Position numbers and translations under genes: made by a program
Source: an uncultured Porphyromonadaceae bacterium
Lineage (GTDB): Bacteria; Bacteroidota; Bacteroidia; Bacteroidales; Muribaculaceae
Length of the DNA stretch: 64,000 nucleotides
Assembly: GCA_947643165.1 (NCBI GenBank)
Contig: CANRVB010000010.1
Span: 24,296-88,295, forward strand
Direction: 5' to 3'
Notes under the pieces: generated by a model
Database searches by the model: none
What the model was told of the DNA's origin: nothing
Seen by the model: only the letters and a program-made list of their open reading frames with translations
In this document: in pieces, positions 28,617-37,446 of the stretch
Layout: the number at the start of each line of letters is the position of its first letter
Position numbering within the stretch: position 1 is the first letter of the stretch

Positions 28617-30752
28617 ATGAATCTCAATCTTAAATCAGCCATCCTCTTGGCCGCATCCGCAGCATTCCTCACAGCATGCTCCGGTGGATCACCCCGCCAC
28701 ACCATCAAGTCGCCCGATGGCGAGATCGCAGTCACATTCGACATCGACTCAAAGGGACAGCCCACCTACTCCGTCACATTCCGTGGCGACACCGTCGTCC
28801 GCCCCTCAGCACTCGGTTTCATCCTCCGCGACCAGACCGACCCAGACTTCGCTACCGGTTTCTCCCTCGCTTCAAGCCCCGCTTCCGAGTCCGTCAACAC
28901 TTCCTGGGTCCCCGTATGGGGTGAGAACGACACAATCGCCGACATCTACAACACCATAACATTCAACCTCGCCAAAACCGACGCCGCCGGAACCCCCCGC
29001 CTCCTCGACATCACATTCCGCGTCTACGACGACGGACTCGGATTCCGATACACATTCCCCGCCCAGGACGCCGACACAATCATCATCGCCGACGAACTCA
29101 CACAGTTCGCTATGCCCGGCGACATGACCGCTTGGTGGATCCCCGGCGACTACGACACACAGGAGTACGAATACAACCGCTCACGCCTCAGCCAGATCCG
29201 CGACATCAGCACCGGCGGCGAGAAAATGGGTAACGTCTCCCAAAGCGCATTCTCACCCACAGGCGTACAGACATCCCTCCAGCTCAAATCCGACAACGGA
29301 ACATACATCAACATTCACGAAGCCGCACTCGTCGACTTCCCCGCCATGCACCTCGACCTCAACGACACCACATTCACATTCCGGTCATGGCTCACACCCG
29401 ACCGCAACGGCGACAAAGCCGTCGTCGCACTCCCGTTCTCCACACCCTGGCGTGCCCTCATGATCTCCGATAAAGCCACCGACATCCTCGCCTCAAACCT
29501 CATCTACAACCTCAACGAACCCAACAGCCTCGACGACACATCCTGGATCAAGCCCGTCAAATACATGGGCGTATGGTGGGAAATGATCACAGGCAAAAGC
29601 TCATGGGCATACACCGATGCACATGACTTCGACCTCGCCACATTCGACTACTCCAAAGCACGTCCCAACGGCCGTCATGCCGCAAACACCCAAAACGTAA
29701 AGCGATACATCGACTTCGCCGCCGAAAACGGATTCGACCAGCTCCTCATCGAAGGCTGGAACACCGGTTGGGAAGACTGGTTCGGCAAAGAAAAAGACTT
29801 CGTCTTCGACTTCATCACACCATACCCCGATTTCGACATCAAAGAACTCAACGAATATGCCCACTCGAAAGGCATAAAGCTCATGATGCACCACGAGACC
29901 TCAGCATCCATCCCCAACTACGAACGCTGGATGGATCAGGCATACGACCTTATGAACCAATACGGCTACAACGCCGTCAAGAGCGGATACGTCGGAAACA
30001 TCCTTCCCAAAGGCGAGAACCACTACAACCAGAACTCCGTCAACCACTATCTTAACGCCGTCAAAAAAGCCGCCGACAAGCACATAATGGTCAACGCACA
30101 CGAAGCCGTACGCCCCACCGGCCTCGCCCGCACATACCCCAACCTCATCGGCAACGAATCCGCTATGGGAACCGAATACCAGAACATGACACCCGCCCAC
30201 GTCACGATCCTCCCGTTCACACGCCTCAAAGGCGGCCCCATGGACTTCACCCCCGGCATCTTCCGCACCGACCTCTCCACATTCGCACCCGGCAACACAA
30301 CCAAAAAACGCGCCACCACAGCAAACCAGCTCGCACTCTACCTCACCATGTACTCACCCCTCCAGATGGCAGCCGACCTCCCCGAACACTATGCCGAGAA
30401 AATGGACGCATTCCAGTTCATCAAAGACGTACCCGTCGACTGGAGCGAGAGCCGCTATCTTGACGCCGAGCCCGGCGAATACATCATTGTCGCACGCCGC
30501 GACAAAAACTCCGCCAACTGGTTTGCAGGAGGAGTCACCAACGGCGACGCACGCGACTACACCCTCAGCTTCTCCTTCCTCCCCGAAGGCAAGAAATACC
30601 AGGCCACAGTCTATCGCGACAGCGACACCGCCGACTGCGACACCAACCCCGAGAGCTACGTCATCGAGACAATCGACGTCGACTCCAGCTCAACCCTGCC
30701 CATCCACATGGCCCGTGGCGGAGGCTTCGCGATCTCCATCAAAGCCATCTGA
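28617..30752 (+). CDS. GH97 alpha-glucosidase/alpha-galactosidase family
   Basis: Start trimmed to MNLNLKSAILLAASAAFLTACSGGSPRHTIKSPDGEIAVTF (lipoprotein); QLLIEGWNTGWEDW, MVNAHEAVRPTGLARTYPNLIGNESAMGTEY. Confidence 0.93.
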   Translation: MNLNLKSAILLAASAAFLTACSGGSPRHTIKSPDGEIAVTFDIDSKGQPTYSVTFRGDTVVRPSALGFILRDQTDPDFATGFSLASSPASESVNTSWVPVWGENDTIADIYNTITFNLAKTDAAGTPRLLDITFRVYDDGLGFRYTFPAQDADTIIIADELTQFAMPGDMTAWWIPGDYDTQEYEYNRSRLSQIRDISTGGEKMGNVSQSAFSPTGVQTSLQLKSDNGTYINIHEAALVDFPAMHLDLNDTTFTFRSWLTPDRNGDKAVVALPFSTPWRALMISDKATDILASNLIYNLNEPNSLDDTSWIKPVKYMGVWWEMITGKSSWAYTDAHDFDLATFDYSKARPNGRHAANTQNVKRYIDFAAENGFDQLLIEGWNTGWEDWFGKEKDFVFDFITPYPDFDIKELNEYAHSKGIKLMMHHETSASIPNYERWMDQAYDLMNQYGYNAVKSGYVGNILPKGENHYNQNSVNHYLNAVKKAADKHIMVNAHEAVRPTGLARTYPNLIGNESAMGTEYQNMTPAHVTILPFTRLKGGPMDFTPGIFRTDLSTFAPGNTTKKRATTANQLALYLTMYSPLQMAADLPEHYAEKMDAFQFIKDVPVDWSESRYLDAEPGEYIIVARRDKNSANWFAGGVTNGDARDYTLSFSFLPEGKKYQATVYRDSDTADCDTNPESYVIETIDVDSSSTLPIHMARGGGFAISIKAI

Positions 30753-30776
30753 ACCCTGTTCAACCACGCCAGACAC

Positions 30777-30822
30777 CAAAAAGAAAACGCCGCGGCCCCG
30801 TGCCGCAGCGTTTTCTTTTTGT
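30777..30822. terminator. Bidirectional terminator between convergent GH97 and GH95 genes
   Basis: AAAAAGAAAACGCCGCGGC...GCCGCAGCGTTTTCTTTTTG. Confidence 0.75.
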
Positions 30823-30841
30823 ATAATATCCTGCCGTAGAG

Positions 30842-33262
30842 CTACTTGCCCGGCCTTAGCGTTACGCTCTTACCAGCCTTCAGGCTCAGTTCTCGCGTCT
30901 CTCCGTTCATATTTACCGAGACCCGCTCGTCAACCCTCGGATGGATCTCCGCCTTAACTACCTTGCCATCAGCCCATTCCATGTCGATTGTTGCACCCGT
31001 ACGAGTCCCCAGACCCGCTGCAGACCCACTTTGCCATGCACCAGGCAACGCCGGTAACAGACTGATACTGTGCGCACTACTCTGCACCAGCATCTCGGCC
31101 ACTCCCGCCGTCCCCCCGAAATTTCCATCAATCTGAAACGGAGAATGAGCATCCATCAAATTCGGATAAGTACCCCCTCCGCGGCGCGCATCCGTGCCTT
31201 TATATTGGTCCGGACTCACATATTTCAGCAGCGTTCTGTATGTCTCATAAGCCTTTACGCCATCTTTCAAGCGCGCACGCAGATTTATACGCCAGCCCGT
31301 GCTCCAGCCCGTGGTCTTGTCACCTTTCAGGTCAAGCGACCTCGCGCATGCCGCCGCAAGCTGAGGCGTCTTTTCCGGTGTGATATGATGGCCCGGATAC
31401 AGCCCTATAAGATGTGACTGATGACGATGTTCCGGCTCTACCTCTTTCCAGTCATAATACCACTCGCTCAGATTACCGCGGCTTCCCACTCTGTAGGGAA
31501 GCAGACGGGGCAACGCGGCATCTATCTCAGCCCTCAGATCTGCGTCGGCATCAATTGCCTGAGCAGCAGCGGCTGCCGCCGTCAGACACTCGCGTATGAT
31601 GGCCATGTCGGCAAATCCGCCATACGATGTCGCAACAGCTTTACCCTCAGAGGTATAGAACATATTTTCAGGCGATGTGCTTGGTGATGTGATCAGATAG
31701 CCGTCCTTCTCGACCATCCAGCCCAGACAGAACTTCGCGGCATCTCGCAATATCGGATAATACTTCTTCAGCATCTCCTTGTCGCGGTTGAACAGGTATT
31801 GCTCCCACACATGGGTCGCCATCCATGCGCCGCCCATGTTCCAGCATGCCCATGATGCACTGCCCGTACCCTCGCCAACAGGATCCGTATGGGCCCAGAT
31901 ATCCGAATTGTGCCCATTGCACCAACCACCATTGTCAACTCCGTAATACTGTCTGGCGGTCCGCTGTCCGTTCTTGCGCGTGCCGTCAAGGAATGTCAGC
32001 ATAGCCTCATGCGCCTCTCCGAGATTGGCTACACCTGCAGGCCAGTAGTTCTCCTCCAGATTGATATTCACGGTATAGTTGCTGCTCCACGGCGGCATCT
32101 GTGACTCGTTCCACAGACCTTGCAGGTTGGCCGGGACACCCTCCGTCCTTGATGATGATATAAGCAGATACCTGCCGAACTGAAAGTACAGTTCCTCAAG
32201 GTCGGGATCCGTGTTCCGGTTGTCGGAATATTCCATCAGGCGTCTGTCCGTTGTAAGATTGTGCATTTCCGGATCCGACTCACCCAGATCTATCGACACT
32301 CTGTCGAAAAACTGTCCGTAATCATCCCTATGGCGCTTCTCCAGATCCTTGAACTTACGTTTTGCCACATTCCGGATACGGTTGTCGGCCAATGATCTGT
32401 AGTTCTTTCCCTCCTTTACTGGATCTCGGTCGAAACCGTTGAAGCTGGTGGCATCAGCAAAGCCTACAGTAGCCCGTGTGGCTCCCGTTATCTCTATTGT
32501 CCCGTCGGGCATTGTCGTCACCTTGCCGTCGCAGTCCGACACGTTCAGTCTCATTCTGAAGTGTATGCCACGGTTGGGATCATACATCAGATTCTTTCCT
32601 TCTATCTGGTGATATACCGGACGTGCGTAATACGGTGCATATCCATCCGCATACACTCCAAGGTTGTCAGTACCAGCCTCATGCGGATGAGGAGTCCCCA
32701 GACTCAGCCTCACATCAAACGGCATCTTCGAGTCAAGTCTCACTACAAGAGCCGAATCGGGAGCTGAAGCCAGATATTTCACCTCAAACGGCATCCCGTC
32801 AACATCGTATGTTATCGTTGCTGTAGCTGTCTTCAGATCAAGTTCGCGCCGGTAGTTGGTTATAGTCGAAGTCTCCCGGCCAGGATAGCTCAGATACAGC
32901 CGGCCCAGTGGCTGAAATGACTGTGAATAATTTCCCTGCACCACACGGTTCAGCTTCTCCGCCAGTACGTAGTCGCCACGGTCCAGGGCCACTCTGATCT
33001 TGTTGATCTGATCACGGTGGTCAATATCTTCCTGAGTCTTTTCGGGTTCACCGCTCCACAGCGTTATATCGTTAAGCGACAGCGAGTCACACACAGCACC
33101 GCCATATATGGCAGCTCCCGTCGTGCCGTTGCCTATCACAAGGGTTTCCTCAAAAAATTCCGCCGGTCGGTCATACACCAGTTTCAACGGATTTCCGGCA
33201 CTGGCTCCGATAGCCGTCAGCCAGACCGCCATCATATAAATTCTCAGCCTCTGTTTTCCCAT
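30842..33262 (-). CDS. GH95 alpha-L-fucosidase family
   Basis: PAEFFEETLVIGNGTTGAAIYGGAVCDSLSLNDITLWSGEP; QGLWNESQMPPWSSNYTVNINLEENYWPA; DGNFGGTAGVAEMLVQS. Confidence 0.93.
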   Translation of the reverse strand: MGKQRLRIYMMAVWLTAIGASAGNPLKLVYDRPAEFFEETLVIGNGTTGAAIYGGAVCDSLSLNDITLWSGEPEKTQEDIDHRDQINKIRVALDRGDYVLAEKLNRVVQGNYSQSFQPLGRLYLSYPGRETSTITNYRRELDLKTATATITYDVDGMPFEVKYLASAPDSALVVRLDSKMPFDVRLSLGTPHPHEAGTDNLGVYADGYAPYYARPVYHQIEGKNLMYDPNRGIHFRMRLNVSDCDGKVTTMPDGTIEITGATRATVGFADATSFNGFDRDPVKEGKNYRSLADNRIRNVAKRKFKDLEKRHRDDYGQFFDRVSIDLGESDPEMHNLTTDRRLMEYSDNRNTDPDLEELYFQFGRYLLISSSRTEGVPANLQGLWNESQMPPWSSNYTVNINLEENYWPAGVANLGEAHEAMLTFLDGTRKNGQRTARQYYGVDNGGWCNGHNSDIWAHTDPVGEGTGSASWACWNMGGAWMATHVWEQYLFNRDKEMLKKYYPILRDAAKFCLGWMVEKDGYLITSPSTSPENMFYTSEGKAVATSYGGFADMAIIRECLTAAAAAAQAIDADADLRAEIDAALPRLLPYRVGSRGNLSEWYYDWKEVEPEHRHQSHLIGLYPGHHITPEKTPQLAAACARSLDLKGDKTTGWSTGWRINLRARLKDGVKAYETYRTLLKYVSPDQYKGTDARRGGGTYPNLMDAHSPFQIDGNFGGTAGVAEMLVQSSAHSISLLPALPGAWQSGSAAGLGTRTGATIDMEWADGKVVKAEIHPRVDERVSVNMNGETRELSLKAGKSVTLRPGK

Positions 33263-33406
33263 GGTTTTCTTACGAGATTGGTTATTTATGCAAATTTAGC
33301 AACAATAAGCGACATCTGCCAATCCTATTTTACGCTCCCTGTCCCATATTCCGGCTTCATCGCCAAATTTTTTCAATTCTGCCGCCGCCGTATCGGAAAA
33401 TATTTG

Positions 33407-33414
33407 TAGCTTTG
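33407..33414 (+). promoter_or_regulatory. -7 box TAGCTTTG upstream of nagB-like gene
   Basis: TAnnTTTG match 28 bp upstream of ATG. Confidence 0.5.
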
Positions 33415-33441
33415 CGTAAGTGAAAAAAATTTCTACCAATC

Positions 33442-35430
33442 ATGAAGACTAACCTAAGTTCGCAAATCAAACTCGAGCGCATTCCCAAGCGCTACTATGA
33501 CCCTCAGGGTGAAATTGAGTTTGCCGCTCTTACCCGCGAAGAAAAGATTTACACAAAGATCTTTGAGAACGCTACCGAAGGCAGCAGCTATCTCGCTGAC
33601 CAGATTGTACGCATAGTCAACCGCGCCATCGAAAAGAAAGGCAAAGCTGTGGTAGCTCTCGGTGCCGGTGCCTGCACCCACACCACCTACTCAGATCTCA
33701 TCGAGCTTCACAAGCAGGGTAAGATAGACTTCTCAAACGTTGTCATCTTCAATCTGTGCGAGTTCTTCCCTCTGCAGCCCGGAGGTCCAAGCACCCTCAA
33801 GCGTCTCCACGATGTGCTTCTCGACCATATCAATATCCGTCCTGAGAACATCCGTTCCATCGACCCCGCTGTCACTAAGGAAGATATGTTCCAGTATTGC
33901 AAGGCTTACGAACAGTCTATCGAAGACGAAGGTGGCCTTGACCTCGTAGTTTGCGAAGTAGGCCCGCAGGGTTGTCTCGCTTTCAACGAACCCGGATCTG
34001 CCAATACCACCCTCTGCCGCCTCGTGCTTCTCAGCAACGAGCTCCGTCAGTCTATCGGCAATGACTACAAGAGCGAATTCGCTCCCACAACCGCCATCAC
34101 TCTCGGTGTAGCCAACATACTTTCTGCCGAGCGTGTCCTCACTATGGCATGGGGCGAGAACCGCGCAGCCATCATCCGCAAGACCGTAGAGGAACCTGCC
34201 GATGCAAATGTTCCCGCATCGTTCCTTCAGGGTCATGCACATACCAAGCTCGTTCTTGATCTGCCTGCCGCTGAAGATCTCACACGTATCTCACAGCCTT
34301 GGAAGGTTACTTCCTGCGAATGGACCGACAAGCTCATACGTCGCGCTATCGTCTGGCTCTGCCATGCTACCGGCAAGCCCATTCTCAAGCTTACCGACAA
34401 AGATTACAGCGACCATGGTCTGGGTGAACTCCTGGCTCTCTTCGGATCAGCATACAATGTAAACATCAAGATCTTCAACGATCTTCAGCATACCATCACC
34501 GGTTGGCCCGGCGGCAAGCCCAACGCTGACGACACATACCGTCCGGAGCGTGCAAATCCATATCCTAAGCGTGTGATAGTATTCTCTCCCCACCCCGATG
34601 ACGACGTTATCTCGATGGGTGGCACACTCAAGCGTCTTGTCGACCAGAAGCACGATGTTCATGTAGCTTACGAGACATCAGGCAATATCGCCGTTGGCGA
34701 CGAAGACATGATGCGCTATTTCCTCATGATGGATAAGATCGCACCTATCTTCGGTTTCGACAGCGAAGGCTACAAGAAACTCTCGGCAGAAGTGCATGAT
34801 TTCGTTGGCCACAAGAAAGCCGGCGACATGGATTCAAAGGATATCCGTGAGATCAAGACTATGATCCGTCAGGCCGAGGCCACTATCGCCTGCAACTACA
34901 TCGGAGTGAAGCCCGGAAACATACACTTCCTCCGTCTGCCGTTCTACGAGACAGGTACAATCAAGAAAGGCGAACTTGAGGAGCGCGACGTAAACATCGT
35001 CAAGAAGCTTCTCGAGGACGTCAAGCCCCACCAGATATTCGTTGCCGGTGACCTTGCCGATCCTCACGGAACCCACAAAGTCTGCACAGATGCCGTACTC
35101 GCCGCTATCGACGAGCTCAAGGATGAAGAGTGGATGAAAGACTGCCGCATCTGGATGTACCGTGGCGCATGGGCTGAATGGGAAATCGACCATATCGAAA
35201 TGGCTGTGCCCATCTCACCCGAAGAGCTCCGTTTCAAGCGCAATTCTATCCTCAAGCACCAGAGCCAGATGGAAAATGCTCCGTTCCTCGGCAATGATGA
35301 CCGTCTCTTCTGGCAGCGTGCCGAAGACCGCAACCGTGCTACCGCGCAGCTCTACGAAGGACTCGGTCTGGCAAGCTACGAGGCTATCGAAGCTTTCGTA
35401 GAATACCACATCATCCGCGACAACCAGTAA
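33442..35430 (+). CDS. nagB: Glucosamine-6-phosphate deaminase fused to PIG-L/LmbE-like deacetylase domain
   Basis: N-terminal sugar-isomerase fold, C-terminal VIVFSPHPDDDVISMGGTLKRLVDQKHDVHVAYETSG ... DLADPHGTHKVCTDA. Confidence 0.88.
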   Translation: MKTNLSSQIKLERIPKRYYDPQGEIEFAALTREEKIYTKIFENATEGSSYLADQIVRIVNRAIEKKGKAVVALGAGACTHTTYSDLIELHKQGKIDFSNVVIFNLCEFFPLQPGGPSTLKRLHDVLLDHINIRPENIRSIDPAVTKEDMFQYCKAYEQSIEDEGGLDLVVCEVGPQGCLAFNEPGSANTTLCRLVLLSNELRQSIGNDYKSEFAPTTAITLGVANILSAERVLTMAWGENRAAIIRKTVEEPADANVPASFLQGHAHTKLVLDLPAAEDLTRISQPWKVTSCEWTDKLIRRAIVWLCHATGKPILKLTDKDYSDHGLGELLALFGSAYNVNIKIFNDLQHTITGWPGGKPNADDTYRPERANPYPKRVIVFSPHPDDDVISMGGTLKRLVDQKHDVHVAYETSGNIAVGDEDMMRYFLMMDKIAPIFGFDSEGYKKLSAEVHDFVGHKKAGDMDSKDIREIKTMIRQAEATIACNYIGVKPGNIHFLRLPFYETGTIKKGELEERDVNIVKKLLEDVKPHQIFVAGDLADPHGTHKVCTDAVLAAIDELKDEEWMKDCRIWMYRGAWAEWEIDHIEMAVPISPEELRFKRNSILKHQSQMENAPFLGNDDRLFWQRAEDRNRATAQLYEGLGLASYEAIEAFVEYHIIRDNQ

Positions 35431-35457
35431 TACGATCTACAAGTTATAGCATATTAT

Positions 35458-35490
35458 CCCCCGCTGCAGATCTGCAGCGGGGGATTTTTA
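35458..35490 (+). terminator. Intrinsic terminator after nagB
   Basis: 26-nt perfect palindrome CCCCCGCTGCAGATCTGCAGCGGGGG then ATTTTTATTT. Confidence 0.8.
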
Positions 35491-35582
35491 TTTAACCTGA
35501 GCGGGATTTGGCAGATATAGTAAAAAATCCCATCTTTGTAACAAAACAATCTATTTACAACAAAACAATCTATCCGTATATC

Positions 35583-37061
35583 ATGAAAAAATGTCTCATG
35601 GCATCGGCCATTGCCATTGGTACGGCGATTCTCTGTTCATGCTCCTCCAAAACGGCGGTTTCAACCGATCCGCAGCCCACACCCGGTCAACAAGCCATGA
35701 TCGACCGGAAATATGGCATGTTCCTGCACTATGGCATGAATACTTATCTCAACGCCGAGTGGAGCGATGGTTCCGCGTCGGCCTCCACGTATGCTCCGCC
35801 TGCCGACATTGCCCGTAAAGCTGCCCAATGGGTCAGCAATGCAAAGCGGGCTGGCATGAGGTCGATAGTTCTGACAACCAAACATCATGACGGATTCTGC
35901 CTGTGGGACAGCGAATACACCGACTACGATATTGCCAACGACAGTATAACCAACAAGGTGGATATTGTCCGTGCCGTGGCCGATGCGTGCCGAAATGAAG
36001 GTATAGCGTTCTCGGTCTACTATTCTCTATGGGACCGGCACGAACCTACCTATCGCGATGATGACAAGTCAGTCTACATCGACTACATGAAAGGGCAGCT
36101 CACCGAACTGATGACCAACTATGGACCCGTAGCCGAACTTTGGTTTGATGGAGCCTGGGACCGGAAACTTGAAGACTGGAAATTGCAGGAACTTTATGAT
36201 TGCGTCAAGGCCCTGCAGCCCGACTGCCAGATCTCTACCAACTGGACTATAGGCAAACGTCCGGTCGATATGCAGGCGGGTGATTCGATAATCTATTTTC
36301 CATCGGATTTCCGGCTCTGGGATCCATATCTGCCGGTCGCCGACGATCCGAAGATCTACACTCACAGTGGCAAACAATACTACCTGCCGTTTGAGTCCAC
36401 CCAGACGATCTCCGTCATAGGCAATTGGTTCAACCATCCTGAAGACACCACCGTAAGAGGGGTCGACGAGCTCGAAGAGATATTCCATGTAGCTACAGCC
36501 AACGACAACTGCCTGCTGCTCAATGTCCCTCCGGCTACCGATGGTAATCAAAACGCTCAGGCTGTAGAAAATATCATTGCATTGGCAAAAAGATTGGGTA
36601 TTGAGAATGGTGGCGATTTCCCGGTATCAGCAAAAAGGCCTGTGAATATTCTCACCGATGCCGTAGCCAGTGCTTCAAGCGTCAATAAGAACGATACTCT
36701 GCATTGCGGCGCACATCTTGCCGTAGATTACGATGTCAGCACGGCTTGGGTGTCGGCCGATTCTCTCGCATCAATCAATATAAAACTTGTGCGTCCGGCC
36801 ACATTCAGCTCCGTTTCCATCATTGAAGGCGAGAACAGCATACGTCGCTTCGATCTGGAGATCCTCGCTGATGGCAAGTACAAGTCGGTCTATTCAAGTC
36901 CGCTCATACCTGAACCGACAGGGCAGAGCTTCATGGGCTACGGACTGATCGAGTTCACTCTGCCGCAGGCTGTGACGACCGATCAGCTGCGCGTGACCAT
37001 CAATCAGTCGAACGGCACCCCTGCCATCTACTCCATCCGTCTTACGCAAGGCAAGCAGTAA
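35583..37061 (+). CDS. GH29 alpha-L-fucosidase (lipoprotein)
   Basis: MKKCLMASAIAIGTAILCSCSSK lipobox; KYGMFLHYGMNTYLNAEWSDG; SIVLTTKHHDGFCLWDSEYTDYDI; AELWFDGAWDRK. Confidence 0.9.
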   Translation: MKKCLMASAIAIGTAILCSCSSKTAVSTDPQPTPGQQAMIDRKYGMFLHYGMNTYLNAEWSDGSASASTYAPPADIARKAAQWVSNAKRAGMRSIVLTTKHHDGFCLWDSEYTDYDIANDSITNKVDIVRAVADACRNEGIAFSVYYSLWDRHEPTYRDDDKSVYIDYMKGQLTELMTNYGPVAELWFDGAWDRKLEDWKLQELYDCVKALQPDCQISTNWTIGKRPVDMQAGDSIIYFPSDFRLWDPYLPVADDPKIYTHSGKQYYLPFESTQTISVIGNWFNHPEDTTVRGVDELEEIFHVATANDNCLLLNVPPATDGNQNAQAVENIIALAKRLGIENGGDFPVSAKRPVNILTDAVASASSVNKNDTLHCGAHLAVDYDVSTAWVSADSLASINIKLVRPATFSSVSIIEGENSIRRFDLEILADGKYKSVYSSPLIPEPTGQSFMGYGLIEFTLPQAVTTDQLRVTINQSNGTPAIYSIRLTQGKQ

Positions 37062-37125
37062 CATAACGTCAAATGATCAGCACAACTTTTTAATCCGTTA
37101 CTCTTGCTTTCTTGAAATAATGACG

Positions 37126-37133
37126 TAACTTTG
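37126..37133 (+). promoter_or_regulatory. -7 box TAACTTTG driving the cobalamin-riboswitch transcript
   Basis: TAnnTTTG just upstream of riboswitch; TTG -33-like ~20 bp before. Confidence 0.6.
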
Positions 37134-37139
37134 TGGCCA

Positions 37140-37300
37140 CGTTTTGGTGTCGCGCCCGCGCGATGAAAAGGGAATCAGGTGCAAATCCTGGACAGACCCG
37201 CTGCTGTAAGTTCCGCAAGGCCCCCGTCATTCATGTCACTGTCGCCATAGGGCGATGGGAAGACCGACGGTAGGCTGGAACAAGTCAGAAGACCTGCCAT
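37140..37300 (+). promoter_or_regulatory. Cobalamin riboswitch
   Basis: Conserved core GAAAAGGGAATCAGGTGCAAATCCTGGACAGACCCGCTGCTGTAA ... GTCACTG...GGGAAGACCG...AAGTCAGAAGACCTGCC. Confidence 0.93.
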
Positions 37301-37446
37301 TACAACATAGTTTTGTCGCCTTCGGGTTATAATGCGGCAGACCATTCTTCGGGGCTCTGCCACTCTTGATCAGTCGTGTGGCTTATTACGCCTTGTTGTG
37401 GTTTGATGCACAATCCTTTGCGGCTTGTTCCAACCACATCAGTCAT

